Notes: generated from the sequence alone by a model not told the origin. 64,000 bases of DNA from Thuidium tamariscinum (GCA_947034885.2 OX344750.2:18842053-18906052), one strand, 5' to 3'; shown: positions 48,048 through 61,495, numbered from the stretch's first letter. Numbers and translations are program-made.

Positions 48048-48320
48048 AGGTAGGTACACCCAAAAGCGCCACTTATTCATACTGTGCCTACTTCCTGTTA
48101 TTAGCTAGTTCAGATTTTTATGCAGTCTTGTTGGCAAGTGAAAGTATGTTCCAACGCACCAAAGAACACAGGATTTGGATACCGTATGCAGAAGTTATTA
48201 ACGGTCAAAGTCTGTTTCTGAAAGCGCCATCTACAGCCTCTGAACATGACTGATTTTGGAAATATATGTGCACTGTAGATGGCGCTTTTAGAAACATGAC
48301 GCTTTTGGGTGTACCTACCT
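48048..48320. mobile_element. TA-flanked MITE family M1
   Basis: Ends AGGTAGGTACACCCAAAAGC and its complement, TA on both sides (48,046-48,047 and 48,321-48,322). 273 bp, no coding. Confidence 0.85.
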
Positions 48321-48322
48321 TA

Positions 48323-50261
48323 ATTGATGTTACAACTACTAGTAGCAACATAGTAACATCTTCATCAATTGATGGTATATTTGATGTCATTGTTAACATA
48401 AAACCAAGCAAATGCCACCAAAATTGTGTCAAAAAACTCACATGGGATCTTATACTAGGATCAAGCTGTTGATAGATTAGAACCCTTGGACAAGACATGT
48501 TTCAACTTACACTAATTTTAAAAATAGTATGACTTTGGTAAATGGAGGTCATGTACATTGTTAGGACAAATTAGTTGAGTCAATCCAAAATTGTTCAATT
48601 ATGACATCTTTTGGGAATTAACTCCTATAATAAGTCAAAGCCCTTAGTACTAGCAAGAGGAATGTAGATCTGAAGCTTATTAGACAAAGTCAATTATGGT
48701 TTGTGAAAATTTTAGATTTAGGATAATGATTTGTTATTTACAAGTTTTAACTCTTTCTTAAATTCATATATATTTTATTTTATTCTATTGTAATTGGACA
48801 TTTGCCAATACCTTAATAGCACTTTACATGACCCAAATTTCTTATAATGCAAGGTGAAGCACCCCAATTGCAATTCCATCCTTATGTACCCTTGGTTTAC
48901 ATTTTTAGAATGAAGATGTATAGCACACATACATGGCTCAACCCCTTTGCTCAATCCCTTACAAAAATGCTGAAATTTTTATTTTCTATATACTTGTCCA
49001 CACATAATAAAAATTTTAAATTTTGAATTTATATTTGCAATCAAATGCCACCAATTATCTAGGAGGGTTGTTCAAGGTAAATTAATCAAGCACAAAATAG
49101 GGTGCTTTTTTTCACTTGCACCCTTGGAATGACTTGGAGGAGCTAAATGAAGGGACCGATTCTGCCTAGGTGTGCTTGAGGACAAAATTATAGTTTGTGT
49201 GGTAGTAGGTTGCTGCATCTTTATAGAAATATTTGACATTGCTAAGTCTATGTCATAATAGAGATGTATTTGGGAACATGTCTAAAAAAGGGCGATTGAA
49301 AAGTCATACCAATTAGACATTATACTTCAAACTGGAATAAAAAAATAGTTTTCATGGCAAGTTGGACCAATTGGACATGCATCACACTTCAAAAATTCAT
49401 AAATAAAACTCTTACTTTGTCCACAAAATCAAATTTCTATTACTTCCTTCATTTCTAACATTTGTCTTTGTATAGATAAAAAAGAAACTGAATTTTTTTA
49501 CTAATGGCAACAAGACAAACCACTCATTCTATGTATCATAGGCAAGTTTAACTCAATATCCTTTAAGGCCATTTCCTTATCATTCAAAAAGTAGGTATGG
49601 GTGTCATTTGAGTCCACATAAAGAAAGATAATGAAAGTGGATTCTTATTTCAACACAAACAAATAAGCACAGTCTCCACTATAAGAGACTCTCTCCCTTG
49701 AGCATTGGCTCTCTTTTTCAAGCAAGCCGATTAGGTAGCAACTACTCAAACTTCCTCATTTAACCCTAGAGCATGCCAACATTCAATTTTTGGACAATGA
49801 ACAAATTTGAAATTACTTTTCTGTCTCGTTACTGCTTGAATGGAAGTAATCCTAATTCTTAGAAATTCTTTATGAAGTTTTAGTTCCATCCAAAGGTTGG
49901 ATTTAGTACTACTAGAGTACATAATATTCTAGAATTACAAACATGGAAGTATGTCAAGTGGTTGACTTGCCTTGACTGTAGTTCAAAACCAAATTTGCAA
50001 AAATGAGGTCATAGAATTAAAGAACAAAAAAAATTCCAAAAATCACTATATGAAGAAAACCTCATTTCAAACCCACTCCCATAAGTTTTATTTGAAAAAT
50101 GACAATATTTAGCTTGTAATTGAATTTTGAAGAGATTTTGAAGTTTCCTTTTAGAATTTATAGAAAAATATTGGTGAGAGCATTGGGAGATCTAACTAGC
50201 CATACAAATGGAATCTAAAACTCAAAAGGTACAACTTTTGTTTGTCTTATAATCCCCGAAA
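48323..50261. other. AT-rich spacer
   Basis: No gene, tandem repeat or transposon terminus recognised. Confidence 0.5.
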
Positions 50262-50345
50262 TATTCTTCCAAATAGTACTTTATAATGATTTTTCCCAAA
50301 TCGTCAATTCCGGACACGATTTTCGATGCTCTAGGATTAATTACA
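50262..50345. repeat. Dispersed repeat J (copy 1)
   Basis: TAGTACTTTATAATGATTTT followed by TCCCAAATCGTCAATTC and GCTCTAGGATTAAT is found in reverse complement at 63,920-64,000. Confidence 0.7.
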
Positions 50346-50406
50346 GCTTCTATCAATGCAAAACCTCCTCTCCTTTGATCACGAGCCCAATAAAATCCCA
50401 TTCAAC

Positions 50407-50460
50407 CAGCCCTTTTCTTTTTTTTACTTTTTGAGAAAGTGCCGAGATGGCCATCACTTC
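50407..50460. mobile_element. Solo hAT-like terminus
   Basis: CAGCCCTTTTCTTTTTTTTA, TTTTTGAGAAAGTGCCGAGA and TGGCC match the ends of the hAT elements at 16,696 and 29,090. The other end was not found. Confidence 0.6.
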
Positions 50461-50917
50461 AAATTCGGTGAAACATTGCAAACCTCTTCCATTGCATCAA
50501 CTTGTCAATGCCGTGTGTGTTGAATTCTTCACACACTTTCAGACAACAACTCCACAATATTCTGCCTAAATATTCATTCGTGTCACAACCAAACAAACAA
50601 TGTTCTGCCTCCGTCTCTGCAGTGGATTCCCCTCCGTCTGCAAAAGTGCTAAACTACAACCCAGGTAGATAAGGTTATGTGATTATGTCTGCTTTTTAGA
50701 TTCACCTGGTGTCAACAATATTTTTAAAAACAATCCAATGGTCCACTTGCCAACAATGTCAACCTGCATTAATTGGCAACTTTTTTTTGGTGGCTCTTGC
50801 TTTCCTGGACAAACTGAAAAGAATTCTACGGTATCCGGCCTTTGGGTCTGGATTTATTGATTCTATGTTTTTAATGCAATGGGCCCTGCCCAGTTGTTAA
50901 AAAAAAAAAAAAAATTC
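50461..50917. other. Spacer
   Basis: No feature beyond a poly-A run at about 50,899-50,914. Confidence 0.4.
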
Positions 50918-50919
50918 TA

Positions 50920-51139
50920 CGGTAGAGGCACCCAATGGCGCACCTACACCCAATGCCATCCATTTCTAAGTCATTCATTCATTCTAAAACAGAAATGTAG
51001 CGGGACTGTAGATTGCTTATTGTTTTAGGTCAAAAGAAATAAGCCCTGTACTACCTACCTACATTTATAGCCTGAAGTGATTGTGTGCTGTAGAAACGGA
51101 CGGCATTGGGTACAGGTGCGCCATTGGGTGCCTCTCCCT
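50920..51139. mobile_element. TA-flanked MITE family M3, intact
   Basis: Ends GGTAGAGGCACCCAATGGCG and GCCATTGGGTGCCTCTCCCT, with TA on both sides. 220 bp; matches the nested copy at 18,007-18,231. Confidence 0.8.
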
Positions 51140-51199
51140 TATAAAAGATCCATTTCATTTGTGCCCCACCTCCCCTACACCAAGAACAATAGGATTCTA

Positions 51200-51611
51200 A
51201 GGTAGAACCACCTGTAACCAACCATTTAAGGTATTCTAGACATGATCTGGTGTAGTGTAAGATATAACAAATATTTTCAAAGGTGCAAAGATAAAAATGA
51301 TGGGGATTGCAAAAACTTTGGGAATTGTATCATGTGCATTGAAATTACTATGAATTTTGGAAGGCAAAAAGTGTGCGAGACCACATGCCAACTTGTGGAG
51401 TCTTGTAATTTCAATCACACAAAATATTGTTTTTTTAGTCATTCCTTCCTACTTTCTTGCATGCTACTTTGGGACATGTGCCATGAACTTTTAGTCCCAA
51501 CTTTTAAAATGATAAAAATAGAAATAAAACATTCTAGCTTTGGCCTAGTTGGAAATACGTCCATCAACAAGTTGGCTATGGATTGCTAGTTGGTCATAGG
51601 TGGTTCTACCT
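51200..51611. mobile_element. TA-flanked MITE family M2, intact
   Basis: Ends AGGTAGAACCACCTGTAACC and the complement (TAGGTGGTTCTACCT), TA on both sides. 412 bp, no coding capacity. It is the reference for the copies near 13.8, 18.0-18.6 and 52.6 kb. Confidence 0.8.
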
Positions 51612-51692
51612 TAGAGAAAGGCTGGGAATTTAGTTGCAAATGAGAATGAAAAATTGCATCAATAGGAGATGTAAAAAAACTAAATGGTTGCT

Positions 51693-53399
51693 TTAACCCC
51701 CTAAAAGGAGGGTGTGGTCTCCACGGAAATGAGAGATTTTGTCACCATGTGCATCATGACCAAAAGATCAATTAGAATCACATTGCAAGTAAACCTCATC
51801 TAGAAAATCATCTCCTTTCCACACAAATTCTAAGGATAAAAGATTGTCCTTCCCTTTTAAACCTGATAAAAGAAGATGCTTTATCATTCATTCAACACAA
51901 AATATCCTCAACATCCATTCTAGGTTAATCTTTGAAGGACAAACCTCGGTAACTGTGAAATCTTCCATTTTCATATCATGGAAATCACTTGTTCAAAAAC
52001 ATTCAAAAAGAGTTATTGCAAGTCAAAGTACTGTCTATAGAAGATCCCTCTTTTCTATATAAAATTTTGAAGATGAATAGTTGTACTTTTGTCTCACAAA
52101 GAAAGATTCTTTGTCATCTATCAGATGCCAAAGGTTGATATTGATGTTCAAGGGTTAAATTAAATGTTTGTACTAGGACTTGGGTCCATTGTAGAATCTT
52201 GGTGCCATCAATAAGTCCATAGATGCACCTATTAAGGACCATACATAAGTAGTTGTGGAAACCCAAAGCAACAAATTAGATACTTTTATGAAGCACAAGA
52301 GATTGGACAACACAATATCCACCCACATGCCGATGACAACTTTGTGCAAATCTGCTTCTTTGCTTTGTATTTAAGTTAGTTCCACTTGGATTTAGGTCAT
52401 TTTTTAGATGTCACCAATGTCTTCATATCATTTTTAGGTAGGGCTAAGGTAGGTGACCACTCATTTTTCTTACCAAAGCCCCATATCCAACCTATAAGAT
52501 GTAGATACATATTTCCAATCAAGGTTGGAAGAAATTTTCAACCAAAGTTTAGAATGTATTTTTTTTTCCTTTTCAAGATTGGCACTACTAAGGTCATGAC
52601 ACATGCTTTAAAGTAGGCAAGAAAGTATGGAAAGTAGTTCATCAATGATTAGAACTAGAAAAGTCTAGATATTGGACATGGGTTCAAACCAACTCTAATT
52701 TGGCTTCCTAAATTCATAGTAATTTTAGTTCAAGCAATGAAATTACCAAATTCTTGACAATTTCCATCATTTCTATCTTTGCACCTCCGAATATATTTGC
52801 TTCATCTTACACTACTCTAGGTCATGTCCATAGTTGTTTATTTGATCAGTTAATAGGATGCTAAATCCTACCATAGAAGGTGGGCTAGCATGGTAAATTT
52901 GGAATTCTCCAAATAAAAGTGAAAAAAGTTGTCTATTTTTTACTTGGTCTAGGGTATCTTCAAGACCTCTCTACTCTAATTTGGGGTCTCTAATTGCAAA
53001 TATGAATTTAGAAAATGCCAAAAATATTATTTATAAAAAATAAAAATTTCTATATTTTTCCTTGTGGTAAATCCACCCTATTGGGCCCACCTTCAATGGT
53101 AGGATTTAATGTCCTCCAATTAGTTACCAGTGGGTCTTTGATACCTTGTAGGGTTGAAAAAATTGAAAGGTTGCTTTGCTTGAACTCTATAATGTTGTTG
53201 AGGATACTAAATATCCAATATGTGAAAGAATTCTTGTATATAAGACAAAACTGCAATTAATCATCCTTGAAATTTTGTGCACATAGGCAAAGTCATGAAG
53301 AGTGATTTTGTCAACAACAATTTTAAAATTAATTTTTTTTTAAAAAGTAAATTATTCCCATGGTTTCCACGGAGACCAGCTCATCCTTACAGAGGTTAA
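51693..53399. mobile_element. TTAA-flanked (piggyBac-like) element, copy P8
   Basis: TTAA at both ends, and extended inverted termini sharing GGTCTCC(A/G)TGGAAA about 30 bp in. 1707 bp. A reversed M2-like MITE at about 52,460-52,880 is nested within it. The termini are more diverged (CCCCCTAAAAGG, CCTCTGTAAGG) than in the other copies, so assignment to the same family is tentative. Confidence 0.55.
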
Positions 53400-53923
53400 G
53401 ATCATGTGTACTTTGTACGAGCCACTGGGTCCGTTAGTTGTTGAATCATGACGCCATCTTCATACAACAAAAAGTTGATGGAAAGAAAAAAAGAAGTAAA
53501 GTTGATGGCAAGGATAAGGCTACCGGTAACTCATCTATGATATCTGCAAATGATGTGCTGCTGTGCGACAAATTCTACAACTTTTTTTTCGGCAAAAGTC
53601 AGCATGAAAGCTCTGTTCCATCCAATACTTTTGTGAGAAGCAGGGTTTTTTTTTTGTGGCTATTTTTTCGCCAGATTCAAAATTTGATTCCACAGCATTC
53701 GCCACTGTCAGTGGCCTCTCCAAATATTGCCCTCTGCTGGGATGGCATGCAAGGCTATTTCCTGTTCATCTACAGTGCAAAAAACAAACCCTGGTGAGAA
53801 GTATTCTTCAATTTCTTGCAGTGGAAACAGAAGGAGAAGCTGATGTGTTGTTTTCTAACCCTGGAATGACATTGAGGACCAAAATTGACCAAAATTGTAA
53901 GGTATTGTAGGATGGATGACTTC
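53400..53923. other. Spacer
   Basis: Plus-strand open frames of 84-119 codons occur here but show no domain. Confidence 0.4.
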
Positions 53924-54129
53924 CATAACATTCAGTAGCATTGGCTGGCTCTGCTTTCCCTCAACTATGGAGAGTGTGGAATATTCAACACCTCAATAGT
54001 GTTTCATTAGTAACTACTGTACTGAAATAAGTAGACATGTGGAGGATAGAGAGGTTGTTGGGTGTGGAATATGCCACACTCTTCACTATAGAGAGAAGGC
54101 ATAGCTACAACATGCTATTGAATGTTATG
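53924..54129. mobile_element. MITE family K (copy 2)
   Basis: Ends CATAACATTCAGTAGCA and TGCTATTGAATGTTATG. Contains GTGTGGAATATGCCACAC-type palindromes as in copy 1. Confidence 0.7.
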
Positions 54130-57100
54130 TCATTATTTGTGGATAGAAATAATTTTAAAAATGCTTCTATTGGTTCATAATAAGAGCATTTTGGCGACTA
54201 CTTTGATCATGGCAACCCATCCTTGATCATGGCAATCTATCCTTGGTCGTAATAACTATTGTGAAGATCTCGGAAGTCCAATTTTGGCTACACCAAGGGT
54301 TTTTTTTGTGTATTTGACAAAGATGATAAGGTAGGAGGTCTATAATAAAGCATCCTTGCATTCAGGAGATGATCATTTATTTTGGGAGGTTAGGCTTTTA
54401 GAAATATTTTTTTCAATAAAATATTTTGAAAGATAAAGGGATTGATCAGTATCTAACCAAGTCTTTTCATATTTTTTTAGAGCTCCATAGAATTAGTTAC
54501 TTTGTATGATTTTTAGAAGTTGAAATGCAATGGTTATTAGAAAGCACACACCTCTTGAGATGTACAGTGTTTGTACAGTAGGGTACAATAAATTAAAGAA
54601 TTTTGGATGCCATTGAAATTAAAAGGACTATGGGAGACTTGTGTATGCTTACAAATGAATACAATTTTGAATTGTTGTTTATATTGGAATTACAATAAAG
54701 TGGTGTACTTCATCATCATTAGATACAAAAAATTTGGTATTTTGTATACACTATCTACCATCTTGCATTGCTAACATTTGTGAATTTACAGCTTGTACTC
54801 CAATGGGTACATATCACAAATAAACCTTCACAATTGCTTTAAAGATAATTGATCTCATACTATTTGAATTGCTTATATAGTTTCTTGTTCTTCACCCCAT
54901 TGCGAAAAAATCTTTGAAAATCTTTTGAAGGTTCCCTATGAAATTATAGATTGAATATAAAAGAAATTCAAATTGTTGTATGATTTAAAATTATTCATGT
55001 TTTGCTTGTTGTGAAGGCTCATTCCAATATAGTTTGCAATTACAAAATTGTTTTCATTTTTGAGCATGCTAGACCTTTTGAAGTTACTAAATGTTTTTGT
55101 GATAATCAACTCAAAAATTCATAAGTTTATTGGACCTTCTTGTACATTGCTCTTGCATTGAGAATGTTAATTGTCCCTTTGTGTTAAAAGGATGCTTTCA
55201 AAGCCCAAATGCTTTATGAATTGACTACCTTCTATTATACAAATTGAGGTATATATTAATGATCAATGTTGGGCCATGTTCAATTGGATACATTGCATTT
55301 TATCATTTGAGCAAAATAAGATTGAGATGTTTAAATGATATCCAAATAAAAAGATATTGATTGTTGAATAATAAATCCAATGGTATGTGTTGTACTAATT
55401 CATATTCTAAAACTCTAATATGGATTTCATAAATAAATTTTTTTCTAACTTTCCAACTATAGAAGAGCAAGGGAATACAAATTTGAGACATATAAAGGAG
55501 TTTTGAAATTCGAAGTCATCACAATAGATTAATTTTAAGAAACCAAAATTTGACTCTATCAATATTTGATTTTTGGTTGATAGTTACGAGAAATTTAATT
55601 TGTTTTTCAATGTATGAATGCTATTCACTTTTTAAATTAGTTTAAAAGCTAGTATTAGTGTTTTTGATAAAGTACCAAAGTACATAGCATGCAATAATAT
55701 TGAAAAATCATTTCCAAAAAAGTAGAATATTCTATGCATTTGTCCTTTCTATGAATTACAATTTTTTATTCATACTAAATAAAATGTGTTGTCCTTGTGT
55801 GGATGTATTACAATACACAATACAAGATTTCAAGTTCTAATGTTATTTAATGAAGGAAAAAAGCACACTTCGATTTCTATGGATTTATGTTCTTAAGCAC
55901 GCTTTGTCATGGAAAATAAATTTTTTGTCTTTCAACTTCCTTCTAGTAGGCTCCATTTTGGTTTTCCAATATTCAAATCCAAATTTATTGTGTTTATTTT
56001 AAGAGATCCACTATGTCCTTCCAATGATAGTTCTAATTTACACCAATCAATGGATAGTAACATATTTAGTGATGGAGTTGTTTAGAGTATTGTCGTGATC
56101 AACGTTGCTCTAAACTTCCTAATTAACCTTAAGGTCATACCAAAACATCAAATATTATCACAAAATGTAATCTGTTGGCAAAAAATGCCATATTCATTTC
56201 TCAAAGACAAATTTTGTACTATCATTAGGATTTCTTGCTTAATTACACAACTTTGCCTACATATCAATTGGGCATTTTGCAATTATCATCCAATCATATT
56301 CTATTCATTCTAATGGAGGATTTCCTTTGGCGGTTTCCAATAGGCAATGCCACTTATTATCGAAGATTTTGCAGATAGAGACTGCCTCCTTATTGGGCTT
56401 TGACCTCCTTGTCAACATTTTTTCCCCCTATAAAATCCTATCTATTTTGAGCATTGTCCTATATCACTTTGTTTTTTTGGTTTTCAGACCAATGGTTATG
56501 TGGCCTTTCTTTCAAGAAGGTATTAAGTTTTTTGGCTCCTTCATTTGTGGGGCTTTAATTGAAGGAGGTCAATTTTAAGCATGTAGTTTTTGTATGCATT
56601 GAGTTTGTACAATGGATGAAATGAAGTTTTGGAAGCATTGTAGCAACAATGTGCAAGGCCCTGATTACATTATGACATTTCTTAACACATTTACACTCTT
56701 TTCTTTCTATAGGCTTCAAGTTGCCCATTTTTTGATGAAATTGGGCATTTAATTGCTTTAAGAAAAAAGCATGCCCTATATTTAAGGTAAACTAGCCCAT
56801 GATAGGCCAACTCTCTAATGCAAACATCTATAAAACAATCCATTACAATTTTCTATCAATCCATGGGAGATTTTTTCTAATTAGTGAGGTTAGAACTTCA
56901 TTAGGTAGGTTAATGACCAAATTCAATGCTTTGTATGATGGTGATGGAATTATTAGACATTGATTTAGGAACTTCCACCATTCCAATGTAAAGTCATTAT
57001 AAGAACTAACTTTTTTATTCCATCTAGTCATATTGATGTTAGAAAATTTTGCAACCATATTAGAAAATATTGGGACTGCTCTTGATGTTTAGCTATAAAA

Positions 57101-57490
57101 TAATTTGCTCAAATTTAGATTACTTTGTTGTACACACATTTATGATGCATCACTCCTCTAAATATTTGTTGCCTACACCTATTGATTAATTTGAATATTT
57201 TTTCAATTGCATGAAAGAAACCAACATTGTAATGGACAAATTGTCTAATGGATGACGTAATGTGAAAGAAGTGCTATTGCAACCCCCGTTGCTTTTCATT
57301 CCCTAAAATAGTAACAATGCAACATAACAAGGGGTGAGTGGCCATAGTCACAAAAAACAAAATGTGGGGTTGACTTTGCTATTGTCATTAGTTCATTTTC
57401 AATGGGAAACATTACAATTCTTGAGCTTTAGAATGAACAACAATGAGGTTCACTCTAATGAAGTCACTTAGCATCTTGCAATGAGAATCA
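54130..57490. other. AT-rich spacer
   Basis: At 54,205-54,250 there is a short CCTTGATCATGGCAA tandem. 54,370-54,600 resembles 10,260-10,560. Otherwise no gene or transposon end recognised. Confidence 0.45.
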
Positions 57491-57492
57491 TA

Positions 57493-58108
57493 GAAGAAGG
57501 CTCCAAAATGGTGCATACTTTTCGAACTCTCCAATAGGAGGCTATGAAATGGATACTAGATTGTAGGAAAATGGATTCTTGATTACATCAAAGCATGATA
57601 AGAGTTGTTTTTTTACTTCTGCAATGGATGGCTTAAGATCCAAAAATCCAAAATAGGTTCATTCCTAACTAAGTGGATAGGTGTCTACTAATTTTATTCA
57701 AAATAAGAATTGGTAGTCCAACTACTACCTTTTTACAAATGTTAAAAGATCTAAAATAATGATTAATTCAAGCATTCATTTCAAATTTAGAAAAGATCAC
57801 ATTTTGAAACCATCTTGATTATTTTTCACATGTTGCAATATTAGTTTTTGAACAAAGCCATACTCTTTTCCAAACCAAGCATGTGTGGGTTTTCAAGGCC
57901 TACAAATCACAAATAGGGCCCTATGCAAGATTTTGTTTGAAAATTCATAAGTAATTCATAAATGCTCTAAAAATTATGAAACAACTTGTGTAAGATTCAT
58001 CATCTATTTTTCTTTGACTAAAAAATGAGCTAAAAATATTCCCATATAAGAAAATATATGAAAAAGATGGACCAAACCTTAAATGAGCAGTTTCTAAACC
58101 TCTTACTT
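57493..58108. mobile_element. TA-flanked MITE, family A (copy 5)
   Basis: Starts GAAGAAGGCTCCAAAATGG and ends AAACCTCTTACTT, with TA on both sides. Interior ACTAAGTGGATAGGTGTC and AAACCAAGCATGTGTGGG as in copies 1 and 2. Confidence 0.75.
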
Positions 58109-58324
58109 TAATTCTACAAAACTCCAAAAAATATGAAACAACTTGATTTAGGTGCCAATTCCACTTGACTTTCAAGAAAAAATGTTGAAAATGTTTAAAG
58201 AAGTTTCAGCTATTAGATGGGTACTTTATGGACCTCGTACCTTGGTACCTCTTCTACGGTTGTAGTTTGTTTCTTCCTTGATTGGTCTCATTAGAATTTG
58301 TAAGACTGTAATGTATAATTTGCT

Positions 58325-58983
58325 TTAACCCCTAACTGCCCAATGCACCAGAATCTGGTGTTTGCAAAATTTTGAAGTTAAATAAAACCTAACTAATTTG
58401 CTATTTTTAGTAGTTTGTATCTTTGAAAAGTTCTTCTAGAAGTCTAGTTTTAGTGTCAAAAATCCGATCTGGAAAATGAATGATCAATAGTGATTTTTCT
58501 ATACAAGATTTTGTACAAGGGTACCCCTTGCAATCTTGACTTTGTGTAGTGTTGAGAGCTCTTGAAAATGAGCCTCAAATACACTAGATCTTGAAGAAAA
58601 AATCACATTTAAAATTCATTTAAAAAAATTGTAGAATAGATTTTGAAGAGCCGTAAATTGATTGGAGTTGTGCATGTTAGGCCCTTTCACCTCATATTTT
58701 TTTGGTCACCAACTTTTCAGATCTAACTTGCAAAAAGAGGATAAAAACACTTTACAGCACTTTTGCAGTTTTAACACTCTCATGGTCAAACATTATAATC
58801 TTTCACTCCACAAGTGTTATTGTCGTGTTTTCTTTTCCTATGCAATCTCTAACATGTCTAGTTTGAATTTGTACGGTCACAATTCAAAAAAGATTGATAC
58901 AATTTATCAATATGTTGGCATTTTGTTCAACTTAGAGCAAATTCTAAGAAGCTAGAAACAGGCCTTGGGCAGTTAGGGGTTAA
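58325..58983. mobile_element. TTAA-flanked (piggyBac-like) MITE, copy P4
   Basis: TTAA at both ends, inverted termini CCCCTAACTGCCCAA. 659 bp. The interior near 58,665-58,900 resembles 19,270-19,480 of copy P6 in reverse. Confidence 0.75.
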
Positions 58984-59931
58984 GGTACACGGCTTGTAAA
59001 GCAAGCATTTAAGGACTGAGAGGCCTCTGTTGAGAGCGGTGTGCTTGTAGATAGTGCATTCATGATTTTTTTGGACACCTAAGTAAGGACCCGGTATAAG
59101 GTAAGTGGAACGAAATTTTTTGGAGGCAATTAGAATAAATTTTGAATTGAGGAAGAGAAAGGCCGTAGGTATCCATAAGTAAATGCATAGAGGCTACAAC
59201 AATTATGTACAAGCAAGTGACTTTAAATATAATGAGTCAATCCAAAAACGAAAGAGCGTTGAAGTCCGTATCACTCATACAAGTGCAATGGCCGTCTGCA
59301 AGGAAAGAGAAGTGGCATTCAATGCTTGTGAGTTTTGTACATAAAGAAGCCTATATGACAACTAAGAAAATTTCAAAAGAGTATTTCAAAATGAGTTTTT
59401 TTTTTAGAAAATCAATTCTCACCAACTTGGAAAATATGAAGCAACCACTCTATCACGAGCAATTGCATTATGAAGAGCTCAAAATGAGGCATGTGGAACC
59501 AAAAGTGCTGAAAATACATACATTGCTTCATTTTAGGACTTGTTCACAGTGTTTCCTTCGTTGACCTAAGGATGAATGCAACTCATATGCCTGAAAAAAC
59601 TACTGCTAACTTCTTATAACCCTGAACTATCATCCAAATGATGCTAGCGGCTGTCTAGGGTTAACTGAAGTAGCCTCGGTGCAAACTATGGCTAGACCTT
59701 GTTGATCATATACTTGTGTGTCCCAACCGCTTGATTCAAATGCAAGACTGTCATTTCTAAACAAGCCTAGCTGGAAGTAAGGTAGTCTACTCTAAAAGTG
59801 AGCTTTGTCTTAAAATGGCCCCTACAATTGAGGATAAAAAAGCCATCATGTAGTTTTAAGAGGGAACTGTGATTGATAGTAAATGGCCTAAAGAAGAAGT
59901 GAGAGTGCATTAGGTTGTAGTGTGGATTGAT
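58984..59931. other. Spacer with an unassigned open frame
   Basis: A 119-codon plus-strand frame (59,205-59,564) begins with ATG but has no recognised motif, low complexity or splice context. I do not call it a gene. Confidence 0.4.
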
Positions 59932-60741
59932 TTAACCCCTAAATGCCCAAGTCATTTTAAATGTGTTTTGACTATGAAAAAAGTGCATGAGCTTGTAGTC
60001 ATCCCTAGTGAAGCAAGTTAATTTTTTTCCAAAATCTAATCGCATACATATTTAAAGAGCTTGTTTATTAGTAAGTACACAAATTTTGAGTACAAAATTG
60101 CATAGGAGTGGTGAGATTATAACAAGAGAAGAGTACATTTTCTATGTTTAGTATATTGCCTTTTCCCACAATGTTTCTCAAATTTGCATATAAATTTTTT
60201 TGGGGATTGGAGGTGACATAAACAACTATAAAGAGTGTTAGCACACTAAAATGCACTTCTAAGAAATTTAATTTCACATGAAAAGCTATTAATTTCATTA
60301 CACAATCCACCTTGCAATTGTTGAAATGCAATTATTTTTTATATGTAGAAATTGCAAATAACTCCAAATCGATAGTTGTATGTTTAAATTTTCAATGGTG
60401 AATATCATGAAAACAATTTCCTCTTTCCATTGGAACCGTTCTCAAAGCAAATGGACATGTACAATTTCTTAGATCTCAAATCAAGTGAAATTGCATAAAG
60501 CTAGGAAATGAAGTAAAATTGGCAAGCTTTCCACTTCACTTACAGTACATGTATGCCTTTGAAGACCTCTCAATAATCAAATATGTACTTTTTTCAATGA
60601 AAAATGAAAGTTTTTAGTAGTTAACCCTTAAAACTGCTCGAAATTTTTTTTAAACAATCAAAAGAATTTAATTGCCCATTCAGAAATGGGCCTGAAATTT
60701 CAGATCGACCATGAATGGTTGACTAGGGAGTTAGGGGTTAA
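59932..60741. mobile_element. TTAA-flanked (piggyBac-like) MITE, copy P5
   Basis: TTAA at both ends, termini CCCCTAAATGCCCAAG and CCCCTAACTCCCTAG in inverted orientation. 810 bp. Confidence 0.7.
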
Positions 60742-60949
60742 CATGCAATGTGGTCCATTTCAAAAAACTGCAACATATGTACATTAATATATTTAAAATC
60801 AGATTTGGATGGCCAAGAACCACTTAAAACAGTATATAAAATTTAAAATCTTTCTAACTACCATTGGTCACATTAAGAACCCTCCCTTGTGCTTCATAGC
60901 AAGTCAGCAAGCTCCTTCTAGATGTCCCCATCTCTCTTAACAGATTACA

Positions 60950-61177
60950 TGTGTTCACATTTTGTTAAGCCTACAGTCAGAATTAGGCACCTAGGACTGC
61001 AATCTTTGAAAAATCATAACTAATTCAATATTGCTCTGAAAATTATGAAACCACTTTTGTTGCATGCGGCATCCATTTTTCTCTCTCTGAAAAATAAAAA
61101 TAAAAAATTTCTTTCCACAGAAGCCCATGAAAAAATGCAACCAGCCCTTCAATGGTCGCTTTTAGAGCAGACTACCT
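60950..61177. mobile_element. Right half of a family A-like element
   Basis: Contains AAAATTATGAAACCACTT and ends GAGCAGACTACCT before TA, as in the copy at 16,709-17,301. The left end is not recognisable. Confidence 0.55.
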
Positions 61178-61183
61178 TACGTG

Positions 61184-61285
61184 TAACCCACACCTCCTTA
61201 TGTCTAACCCACACCTCCTTATGTCTAACCCACACCTCCTTATGTCTAACCCACGCCTCCTTACGTCTAACCCAAGCCTCCTGCT
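61184..61285. repeat. 21-bp tandem repeat, five copies
   Basis: Unit TAACCCACACCTCCTTATGT plus C, copies starting at 61,184, 61,205, 61,226, 61,247 and 61,268, the last degraded. It starts a few bases after a family A right terminus. Confidence 0.9.
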
Positions 61286-61495
61286 CAAGGATATTCAAGA
61301 ATCAAGACCCTGGAGAGCAAAGGAAGGTTATTCAATTTGAAAGTGACTGAACTTCCAAGGCTTTAGGATATGTATGACGGAGTAAGCTTATTCCGTAATC
61401 AAATTCTACACAAGGTGGCAGACTTTTGCTGCACACAGAACACAAACTTCATGCAACATGTAATTAACATTCGGCAACATTCTGTCTGTACCTAA

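Noticed and set aside
59205-59564. 119-codon plus-strand frame starting with ATG
   Set aside because: No domain, no splice signals of note and no repeat-derived similarity; chance open frame cannot be excluded.
61184-61285. CRISPR-like regular repeats
   Set aside because: The repeat units are contiguous with no spacers, and the genome is eukaryotic; it is a simple tandem repeat.
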